Source of the DNA: Ahaetulla prasina
Lineage: Eukaryota > Chordata > Lepidosauria > Squamata > Colubridae
Assembly: GCF_028640845.1 (NCBI RefSeq)
Contig: NC_080542.1
Coordinates: 132,311,080-132,375,079, forward strand
Direction: 5' to 3'
DNA: 64,000 nucleotides
Each line of letters begins with the position of its first letter. The first letter of the stretch is position 1. The position numbers and the translations under genes are program-made. The notes beneath the pieces are model-generated. The model did not search any database. It saw only the letters and a program-made list of their open reading frames with translations, and was not told the origin of the DNA. Shown here one piece after another: positions 55,989-64,000 of the stretch.

Positions 55989-56003
55989 GGTCATATTTCA
56001 GCT
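55989..56003. repeat. L1 target-site duplication, right copy
   Basis: GGTCATATTTCAGCT, identical to 46687-46701. Confidence 0.93.
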
Positions 56004-56270
56004 TCTTGAGTTATTTTCAAGGACAACCTCTTATAAAGCATCATCCAATATGAAGGGAAGAAGTCATCAGCAACTCTGTGTCATTAGGATTGGTTTAATC
56101 TTAATCTGAGAAGAAACACAATTTATTAGAATGATCTAATGTCCATTGGATCTAGTTTCCATTTTCTCTTTCCAAAGCTTTTGTTATTTGATACATGGTT
56201 TATGCTTTAAGACTCCAAAACTTTGAAGATTTCATTTTGCAACATTATGGTCACTTTGTTGCTTCCCTTG
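56004..56270. other. No recognised feature
   Basis: Short stretch between the L1 and a hAT-like element. Confidence 0.4.
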
Positions 56271-56578
56271 CAGAGGTGGGTTTCAGCAGGTTCAGACCAG
56301 TTCTGGAGAACCGGTAGCGGAAATTTTGAATAGTTCAGAGATTCGGTGGTAAACATTCTGACTGGCCCTGCCCCCAACTGTTCTCTGCCTCCCGAGTCCC
56401 AGCTGATTGGGAGGAAATGGGGATTTTGCAGTACCCTTCCCCTGGATTGAGGAGGGAATGGAGATTTTACAGTATCCTTCCCCTGCCACGCCCACCAAGC
56501 CATGCCCACCAAGCAATGCCACACTGATCAAGCCACACCCACAAAACCGGTAGTAAAAATTTTTAAAACTCACCACTG
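56271..56578. mobile_element. hAT-like MITE (family A), perfect 8-bp TSD
   Basis: Begins CAGAGGTGGGTTTCAGC and ends AAACTCACCACTG. The flanks are TTCCCTTG at 56263-56270 and 56579-56586, an exact match. Interior shares GGGAATGGAGATTTTACAG with the copy at 4834. Confidence 0.92.
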
Positions 56579-57564
56579 TTCCCTTGTACATGTTTCAGTT
56601 CTAGCTGTTACTTTTCATATCCATCCTATTTAGATTCAGCATTCTTGAAATGCTGTGAGAAAATTTAAAACACAATGATGCCACATTCATCTACAACCTC
56701 CCCAGCTCTTAATGTGCTTAAAAGCTGAAGCAAAACATTGACATCTGAACCCTGTTGTTTACCTTGTTCTCAACATTTCAGATTCTGCTATTTTTGTTGG
56801 TCTAGAAGGCTAATTATTTTTATCTCCTGGTAGAATAAAAGCAGTATCTGCTGGGAAGGTTGTGTGTTCTAATTAGCCTGTTGCTTCTTAAGGACATGCC
56901 TTCTCCTGCCACCTTTGATAAATTAAAAAGAAATTATTAGATGTAGAGTTTTAAAGTAGAAAAGAGACATAAACAAGATTATTCAACCCCAACAGCTACT
57001 CTTGAAAGGAGAATTTTGCTGCAACATCAAAGCTTTTTCATAAAGAAGAGAGAATTATCTGGTGAAGCTTGTTATGAGTCACATTCCTGGTTTGAATTTG
57101 TTTGCAGTGTTTGAAAAATATAGATCTTTCAGCAATGTATTTGATTACAATTGGAGTCCCAACAGGTTCAATAGAGCTTACTCCAAGGTTAACATGTAAC
57201 AGGTTGGAGCCTAAAACAATGTTTCTCATAAGGGCTTTCCCTATGACCGGTAGAACTCAGATACATGGTCATCTATTTGAGACACAGCTGTAAATCACTG
57301 AGATTTTAAGCCCTTAATATTTTAAGTCCCTAATTAAAATCAGAATGTCATTGAAACAGTGGGAGAAATGTTATTGTGTTCATGCCCTGCTTTTGCATTG
57401 TTGTTATTCCATGGCACTTTATTGTTCTTTAGGATGCTATTTGGATGCGCTGTGTGGTTAAAGGTCAAAGCATTGTTAGAGACCCCACACACCCACTTTA
57501 AAGTCCGGTTTTGTTGCTCTCCTCTGGGAGGAGGTTTCTACTAGATTCTGTAACAGCTTTATTC
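56579..57564. other. No recognised gene
   Basis: About 1 kb with no recognised repeat. Frames of about 60 codons are not supported. Confidence 0.4.
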
Positions 57565-57572
57565 CCCTATGC

Positions 57573-57963
57573 CCGTGATGGCAAACCTATGGAAGGTGTG
57601 CCAGAGCATGCAGCACCTTCTCTGTGGGCACATGAGCCATCACCCCAGCTCAGCTCTGTTGTGCATGCTGATCTTCGAGGCTCTGCCGCGCATGAGTAGG
57701 GGCAGGGTGCATACGTGGGGCCATGCATACATGCATAGGGGCCATAGGAGGACATGCATTCATGCACGGGATGAGGTGCATGCAGGGTGCACAAACATGC
57801 ATGTTGGGGCAGGGCGTATGTGCTGGACTGCATGGTGGGCCATGGCACATGCATGGGGTCAAGCTCATATGCAGGGAGCATGAGCGGGGGTTGCGCAAGC
57901 ATTACATTTTGGGGGTGCATGCATGCTTTAAGCACTCGGTCTGGAAAAGATTAGCCATCGCTG
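57573..57963. mobile_element. hAT-like MITE (family B), perfect 8-bp TSD
   Basis: Begins CCGTGATGGCAAACC and ends GATTAGCCATCGCTG. CCCTATGC flanks it on both sides (57565-57572 and 57964-57971). Interior is GCATGCAC-rich. Same family as 23345 and 46095. Confidence 0.92.
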
Positions 57964-57971
57964 CCCTATGC

Positions 57972-58245
57972 CAACCATCTGGTGAATTCGCAAGATTAGT
58001 TTTTCTCGCCATGAACATATATACATCTGAACTAGACTGTTTTATTTTTTCCTGTGTCATATAATATACATGGATATATATGTATACGCGTAATTTTGTT
58101 TGTTTATTTATTTTGTCATGTTTATGTAGTGCGTATTGGAAATGGTGAACTTTTGAGAGCTGTATGCAACAACATTTCATTTTAATGTATGCCAATTAGC
58201 AAAAGCTTAAAGTGACAATAAAGTTATTCTAAATCTATAAGTTAT
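57972..58245 (+). mobile_element. Possible LINE 3' end
   Basis: The end, TTAAAGTGACAATAAAGTTA followed by TTCTAAAT, resembles LINE termini of the Rex1/CR1 type (compare ATGACAATAAAG at 30500). Only suggestive. Confidence 0.35.
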
Positions 58246-59282
58246 GGATATCAGAAACAGTTTTGCTGAGCCAGAAGACTCGTTTTAAGATCTCTACATG
58301 GCAGTGAATAGAATAGTTATGTGAAAAGAAAATGAATGGATTTTTTGAGATTAGTAGGTCATGTACACATAGCTCAGAAGGTGCCTGAGATCAAATATTT
58401 CCTGTGTGGACATTACACTTTAGCACAAGAGAAATAAGGAAGGACAGGCTACATACATAAAGAATGCCCAAGCAATCCAATTAATTATTAAATGTACCAA
58501 GGCTATTAAAAGGATTATATGTCTATTATTTAAAAATATACATTATGAAACAAATATTTACCTACCCATCTCTTTTTCTGAATTATGGAAATCTCTATTT
58601 AGTAAAATGAGATTTATTCACCTTTGCCTAGTTTAGAAAGTTGTATTTGTTTTCCTTAGGCTTTTAGCAATTTTTAATGAGGTTGATATATTATTGCTCA
58701 TTAGGGTTGCACAGTAGATATGCTGTTAATCTGATCTACTATTTTGAACACACATCTGATATATTTTTATTCTGAGCTGCTGTGGAGTTTTGATCTAAAG
58801 CCAAAAAATAAGACATTGGAAACGGCTTGACATCAAAATCATTTAAGGAGGAAAAAGAGAATGCACAAATTTAGATTCCTGCTACACTATCTTATCATTC
58901 TCCTATAAATATTGCCAGGAACATTTAATCACCTACACTCACCCTGAATATATATATGTCAAATGTTCTCAGGAGAAACAGTCCACTTCCAGTCTACAAA
59001 TAAGAATCAGTTAATGAAGTGGGCTGGGAGTATATCCTATATTATTTCCAATCTGCTATCCAGTACCTGTATAACTCTATAACTATCTTTCTTTGAGATC
59101 TATGAATCTCCACAGAGGTTCTTGGGGATAATTCTTCCATTGTCCCAGAAAAATTCTGTTCATTGAATAACTATGGCAATATGTGCATCCAGTTGGAGGC
59201 TTAACTCTCATTATGGACACAGTGGTAGGAGAGACAAGGAGAAATAGAAAAATAGGATCCATGTTGTTAACGGTTGTTTAGG
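58246..59282. other. No recognised feature
   Basis: AT-rich stretch without supported gene or repeat. Confidence 0.45.
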
Positions 59283-59404
59283 AATTTTTTGTACTAAGTT
59301 TTTATTTTATTTTATAACATACAAATATTCCAATTTCAATTGAGCACAAATCATTTTAGCAAATAATAATCAAAGTGTTTACAACAATATTCCCTGCACT
59401 AATA

Positions 59405-59406
59405 TA

Positions 59407-59454
<48 letters not shown>
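59405..59454. repeat. (AAT)n microsatellite
   Basis: About 16 AAT units in the L1 3' UTR. Confidence 0.97.
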
Positions 59455-59613
59455 TTAACCAAATTAAACTACATATCTTCCTTATATCATTGATCCTTCC
59501 ATATATTTCCCTGTTTCTAGCTCCTGTTTTTGTCAGCTAGCCATTGATAAAATAAGTCCCAAGTCAAAAAATATTTCTTTTCCTTAATTGTAAGTGTTAG
59601 CTTATCCATTTCT

Positions 59614-59809
59614 GCACTAATTCTAATATTTCAAATATTCTAATATTTTTCTAATCACATCTTCAGCTGTTGGAATTTCTTCACTTTTCCATTGTTGTAC
59701 AAATACTATTTTCGCTGCAGTCAATAGATGTAAAATCAGACATACATTCCTTTTGTTATACTCGTTTGGTAAAATACCCAACAAAAAAAAATATCTGGTT
59801 TCAAATCAA
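59614..59809. repeat. Flanking direct duplication, left copy
   Basis: GCACTAATTCTAATATTTC, TCTTCAGCTGTTGGAATTTC, AGATGTAAAATCAGACATAC and TGTTATACTCGTTTGGTAAA occur here and at 62418-62609 with very few differences (e.g. CACATCTTC against CACGTCTTC, TTTTCGCTG against TTTTTGCTG). Confidence 0.9.
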
Positions 59810-59825
59810 GATAAAATAGATAGTA

Positions 59826-60713
59826 CTAACCCCACCCGCTGTGGAGGAGCAAATAAAATGGGGATTTTAAATACGTGGATGCTTCGAAACGGCGTGGTGG
59901 ATGTGTGGAGAGAGGTCAAAGGAATTGAAAGAGTATATGAGGAGAAACTGTATAAAAATGAAAAGGATAAAAAATGGATACTTAAAAAATTGGAGGAAAG
60001 TTGGAGATTAAATGATAACGGGGAGGTTAAATTTGAAATTGTTTGGGATGCGATGAAAGCGGTGTTTAGAGGGGAGAGTATTAAATTATCAAGTAGGAAA
60101 TATAAAAAGTATAAAATTAAAATGGAAAGAGATAAAAATCAGATTAAAGAATTGAAAAATCAATTTTTGCTTACTAAAGAAAAAAAATTCTTCAGGAGCT
60201 TAATATGTTAAGAAATAAAATGATAGAAGAGGATACAGAGTTGGTAAAAAGAAATTTGAGATATTTAAATAGGAATTTTTTTGAATTTAGTAACAGAAAT
60301 TCTAAGTTATTGGCAAAGATGGCGAAAAATAAAAGAGAGAAGAGAGAAATTGGAGCTTTGATAGATGACAGAGGTATAAGATGTTATAAAAAATTAGAGA
60401 AATGTGAAGTGGTTAGAAATTTTTTTCAGAATCTATATTCAAAGAAACCAGTTAATCGGGGAAAATTGCAAAGCTATTTAGAAAAATATGTGGTGAAAAT
60501 TGATCAAACATATAAGGAATTGATGGAAGAAGATATAACACAAGATGAGATTAATGGAGTTATACAAAAAATAAAATTAGGGAAAGCTCCAGGTGAGGAT
60601 GGATTACCTGCTGAGTTTTATAAAGAATTTAAAGAATTAATAATACCAAGATTGCAAAAATTATTTAATGGAATATTACATGGTGGAGAAGTACCTTTGT
60701 CATGGAATAGAAG
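59826..60713 (+). pseudogene. Scrambled L1, piece 1: endonuclease end to RT start
   Basis: NTWMLRNGVVDVWREV (endonuclease end) joins a linker with WRLNDNGEVKFEIVWDAMKA and then, in the frame 60205-60732, NLYSKKPVNRGKLQSYLE, KIKLGKAPGEDGLPAEFYK and GGEVPLSWN. A frame change lies near 60190-60205. The piece stops just after the RT start motif. Confidence 0.85.
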
Positions 60714-60797
60714 AAGATATAACACAAGATGAGATTAATGGAATATTAACTGAAGAGATAAAGATTTAGAAAGGATTGTACAGTAATTGAGACTAAA

Positions 60798-61073
60798 TTG
60801 ATTTTAAACCTAATAACAGCAGCAAGATTACTAATAGGACAATACTGGAAGAAAAAAGAAGTACCTACAATAGAAGAATGGATATTGAAGGTTGCCAATT
60901 TGGCTGAGATGGCGAAGATATCAGCCTTTTTGAAAGACAATACAAGAAAGATATTAAAGGAATGGAAAAATGGATTGACTATATTCAAGAGATATCAGAC
61001 TAAGAGTTATCAGACTGTTTTGAATGATTATGATGTATTATTCTTGATTGTCTTTGGGGAAGTTAGGAATTGA
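60798..61073 (+). pseudogene. Scrambled L1, piece 2: C-terminal end
   Basis: ILNLITAARLLIGQYWKKKE, VPTIEEWILKVANLAEM and WKNGLTIFKRYQTK correspond to residues near the end of L1 ORF2 (compare LILNLITAARLLIAQYWKKE at about 47480-47520 on the minus strand). Its place before the RT core is out of order. Confidence 0.85.
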
Positions 61074-61239
61074 TGGAAGAAGATATTGAAGGATATCAGA
61101 AAAATTGGACAAATTTTGTAATGGTGGAAAAGACCTAGATTAGTGAAGAAAATGTGGTATCAAAATCAAAAGGAAGGTGGATTAGGAATCCCCAAATTAT
61201 TTAATGGAATATTAACTGAAGAGATAAAGATTTAGAAAG

Positions 61240-62417
61240 GATTGAGTCCTATCGGCCCATTTCTTTAATTAATCAGGATGCAAAGATATTTACTGCTATT
61301 ATAAGTAATAGATTAAATAGATTTATAGATAGATATATAAGTTACAACCAAGTAGGTTTTGTGAAGGGTAGATACATGAGTGATATTGTTAGAAGAGTAT
61401 TAAATATTATAGATGTAGCTGAATATAATGGTGATAAAATTGGTATAGTATCATTGGACATTTTTAAAGCTTTTGATTCCGTACAATGGGAAACTATTAA
61501 AGTAATTGTGGAGGCCTTAGGCTTTGGTAATAAGTTTATACATGTTATTTCAAAATTGTATCAAAAAAGTAGTGTAAGAGTGAAGGTGAATGGAATATTA
61601 ACTGAAGAGATAAAATTAGAAGCAGGTTCGAGACAAGGATGTCCCTTGTCCCCAACATTATTTTTATTGGCTATGGAAATCTTGACAAAAATGATAGAAA
61701 AAGATGAAGAATTAGAAGGATATAAGGGGTATAAGATAAATTTGTATGCGGATGATACTTTAATTATTTTGAAAAATGTAGAGAAAGACCTGAAAAGATA
61801 TATAAGCATTTGATAGAATTTGAGGAAATGACAGGTCTGAAAGTAAATTGGTCAAAGTCAGAATTATTGATGGATAGTAATGGTAATGAGTGTGAGAATA
61901 TGCAAGAGCAATTTGGGATAAGGATTAAAAATACATTGAAATATTTGGGTATAGTGCTTTCACTCAAGGTTAAAGAATTGAAAAAACTTAATTATGATGT
62001 GGTGATCAATGAAATTGAGAAGAAGATAGACAAATATAAAATGTTAAAGTTGTCTTGGTTTGGTAGAATTGCAATGTGTAAGATGATGTTGCTGCCCAAG
62101 TTTAATTTTTTATTCGAGATGCTACCGCTAAATTTGACAGAGAAAGATATTGAAGGATATCAGAAAAAATTGGACAAATTTTGTAATGGTGGGAAAAGAC
62201 CTAGATTAGTGAAGAAAATGTGGTATCAAAATCAAAAGGAAGGTGGATTAGGAATCCCCAAATTATTTAATTATTACTGTGCGTATGGTATCCGGATAGT
62301 GGTAAAAATATTTAAAGGTGAAGATAACTATTGGAGGGACTTAGAGTTAAGGGATATAGAGAAATTTGGATCAAGGTGGTTTTTAGATAAAGCAAACTTA
62401 AAATGTGTAATTAGAAT
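61240..62417 (+). pseudogene. Scrambled L1, piece 3: RT core and beyond
   Basis: RPISLINQDAKIF, VGFVKGRYMSDIVRR, VSLDIFKAFDSVQWE, GSRQGCPLSPTLFLLAME and NLYADDTLII (catalytic YADD) in order, then a frame change at about 61805, and FEEMTGLKVNWSKSELL, KYLGIVLSLKVKELKKLNY, GRIAMCKMMLLPKFN and the frame ends at VIRMH. All RT palm boxes are kept in this piece, unlike in the L1 at 46702, but other parts are displaced. Confidence 0.88.
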
Positions 62418-62609
62418 GCACTAATTCTAATATTTCAAATATTCTAATATTTTTCTAATCACGTCTTCAGCTGTTGGAATTTCTTCACTTTTCCATTGTT
62501 GTACAAATACTATTTTTGCTGCAGTCAATAGATGTAAAATCAGACATACATTCCTTTTGTTATACTCGTTTGGTAAAATGCAACAAAAAAAAATCTCTGG
62601 TTTCAAATC
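62418..62609. repeat. Flanking direct duplication, right copy
   Basis: Second copy of 59614-59809. Confidence 0.9.
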
Positions 62610-62840
62610 TATACGTTGTTTTATCATTTTTTTCCAGCCATGTATGTATTTTGGTCCAATATTTTTTTGCTTTTTGACATGTCCACCACATACGATAGTA
62701 TGAACCTGGTGTCTGATGAAATTTGCAACATTTTGCTGATTTATCCTTAAACATCTTTGCTAACCTAAGTGAAGCAAGCCATTCATAGAATTGAGTATTG
62801 TTATGGTGCCATTCTGATTGGTCAATTGGTCAATTGGTCT
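62418..62840 (-). pseudogene. L1 copy B (minus strand), C-terminal ORF2
   Basis: Minus strand: WLASLRLAKMFKDKSAKCCK, YYRMWWTCQKAKKYWTKI, ETRDFFLLHFTKRV and then LILHLLTAAKIVFVQQWKS, EEIPTAEDVIRKILEYLKY, the L1 ORF2 C-terminus with the Cys/His segment (CCK... WWTC). Broken by a frameshift at the A-run near 62585. 5' end truncated around 62840. Confidence 0.8.
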
Positions 62841-64000
62841 TGATGTACATTTCTACCAAACTTCCTAGCACCCCCCTACTGAGATGCTGCTGATATACTC
62901 TTCTCCAACCTTCCCAGTATCTTCTCACTGAGAAGCCTTTGATATAGTCCATAAAAGAAGCACAGCCATGAGTACTAACTGCATCTCTATTGTAAGATTA
63001 CATCAACAGAATCTTACAAGTCAGATGCTGTCCCTTTTAACTACCTGGATAACAAGGGGAAGTTCTTAAATGTCTTTCTCTGATTATTAAGTCACTGGAA
63101 ACTCTTCCCTCAGCTGTCTGAGCATTCTCTGGGCAGAATCTCCTCCACTTGTCTCTCAAAGACATTCTCAATTACTATTGCGCAGCTGTAGTAATAAAAT
63201 ATTGCAAGTCTGAATGTGCTTCTCCCTTCCTAACTTTATCTTCACTCGTGCTGAAATGTTTTTCCAAGTTATTTTCTTGAACCAGACTTAAGCCCTCCTT
63301 ATCTTCCCATTATATTGGTGATGACTCTTACTCCTGCCTTGAAGGCCATTCCCTATACCTTCTATACTTGGAATTCTAACATCTGTGGAAATTTTGATCC
63401 ACCCACTACCTGGGAAAATATTGCAGAAGCAGAAAGGATACAGGGAAATGAACTGACCTTTGCAGAATAGAGAAGAAAAAGAGACAAACATTGGATAACC
63501 AGTAAATATTTCTCTGCCCCCAAGAATGGAAAGTGTTTTAGAAAGAACCAACCTTAGTTTTCTGAAGAGTAAAAGGGGGAAGACTGTGCTTCCTATATAA
63601 ACTACCACAAAAGTGTTATAGTGAGAAAACACTGGGAAAGTTGAAGACGGGAATGGGAATACCAACAGCATCAATAGGAAATGCTAGGAAGTTACATTGA
63701 TAGATGCAGAAGGTGATACACCTGTTCTGACCTAGGCTTCCTTAGAAATTTAACAGTACAAACTTAGTCCAGGCAAATCTTTTTAATTCATATGGCTGTA
63801 AATTACTTTCATTTACAGTCCACAAGTCATTCAGAGGAAGGTTATCAACACCCACCAATCTCATGTGGAATGCTGCCAAAGAGCTAATTTCCAGATGCAG
63901 GGCAAGGCCAAATTTAGCACAGATTCACAAATAAAATTTTCAGATCTTGAACCAGCCAGATAAACAAATTGCTTCCTGCAAAAACAATTATACAATGTAA
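62841..64000. other. No recognised feature
   Basis: No supported gene or repeat. The 128-codon minus-strand frame at 63288-63674 has no domain and is not called. Confidence 0.45.

Larger units (their letters stand above)
59283..59809 (-). mobile_element. L1 copy B (minus strand), 3' part
   Basis: Minus-strand L1 3' UTR and C-terminal coding end, entering at a T-rich stretch (59286-59325). The last about 190 bp (59614-59809) is repeated at 62418-62609. An (AAT)n array lies inside at 59405-59454. Confidence 0.7.
59810..62417 (+). mobile_element. Scrambled plus-strand L1
   Basis: An L1 ORF2 in the plus strand, but in the wrong order: first the endonuclease end and the linker to RT start (59820-60713), then short repeats of earlier pieces, then the C-terminal piece (60776-61065), then a piece of the middle C-terminus (61066-61205), then the RT core to C-terminal region (61240-62417). 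Several joins share short sequence. Not a normal full or truncated L1. Confidence 0.8.

Noticed and set aside
57567..57935. His/Met/Cys-rich frames on both strands
   Set aside because: They lie inside the hAT-like MITE with GCATGCAC repeats, which give such residues by chance.
61561..61809. 82-codon minus-strand frame
   Set aside because: Antisense shadow of the L1 RT core on the plus strand.
1..64000. tRNA genes
   Set aside because: Several A-box and B-box matches exist, but all belong to SINEs with repeat bodies and LINE-like tails; no cloverleaf stands on its own.

Overview
The window looks like repeat-rich, AT-rich intergenic or intronic DNA from a squamate reptile, most likely a snake. 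This rests on repeat content alone. It carries LINEs with AATAG-type pentamer tails and the conserved 3' end that I associate with the snake 'Snake1/L3' elements. It also has squamate tRNA-derived SINEs, a BovB-like fragment, a Penelope-like element, L2, L1, CR1 and Rex1 LINEs, a Helitron, several small hAT-like elements, and a long TATC (GATA) array of the Bkm type. The family names come from recalled family features, not a database search. I found no host protein-coding gene, rRNA, tRNA gene or CRISPR. Almost every supportable open frame belongs to a retrotransposon.

Layout. 1-8.5 kb: old CR1, SINE and MITE fragments in otherwise featureless DNA; the hAT-like element at 4834-5171 keeps 8-bp flanks matching at 7 of 8 bases. 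8.5-16.7 kb: a minus-strand CR1-group LINE inserted in a SINE, a minus-strand L2, a tracking MITE copy and an L3/Snake1-like LINE. 17.5-18.7 kb: a cluster of hAT-like MITEs, one inside a SINE, plus two perfect DNA hairpins. 19-26 kb: a CR1-group LINE, a palindromic repeat, a Helitron, and microsatellites (GT, CTTT, AATAG, TATC). 26-36.8 kb: mostly unique DNA with a Rex1 fragment, a CR1 end, two more palindromic repeats and an isolated GC-richer acidic reading frame at 34515-34859. 36.8-40.3 kb: a polypyrimidine tract, then a decayed LINE whose 1.17-kb segment is tandemly duplicated almost exactly. 40.6-45.5 kb: two L3/Snake1-like LINE ends in opposite orientations, a Penelope-like element with RT and GIY-YIG remnants, and terminal sequences repeated in alternating orientation.

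46.7-56.0 kb holds the best-preserved unit: a complete minus-strand L1 of about 6 kb once insertions are removed. It is bounded by a perfect 15-bp target-site duplication and broken by two separate plus-strand L2 insertions. It has an intact ORF1, an ORF1/ORF2 overlap, an endonuclease domain and a defective reverse transcriptase. 59.3-62.8 kb holds a second L1 locus: a plus-strand L1 whose pieces are shuffled with short overlaps, embedded between two direct copies of about 190 bp of a minus-strand L1.

The genes do not form an operon or pathway. What links them is the retrotransposition cycle: LINE enzymes, SINEs that borrow LINE 3' ends, and microsatellites growing from LINE tails. No new biological system is demonstrated. 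The strongest leads are the scrambled L1, the tandem duplication, the perfect hairpins and the four-copy palindromic repeat with a hammerhead-like core.
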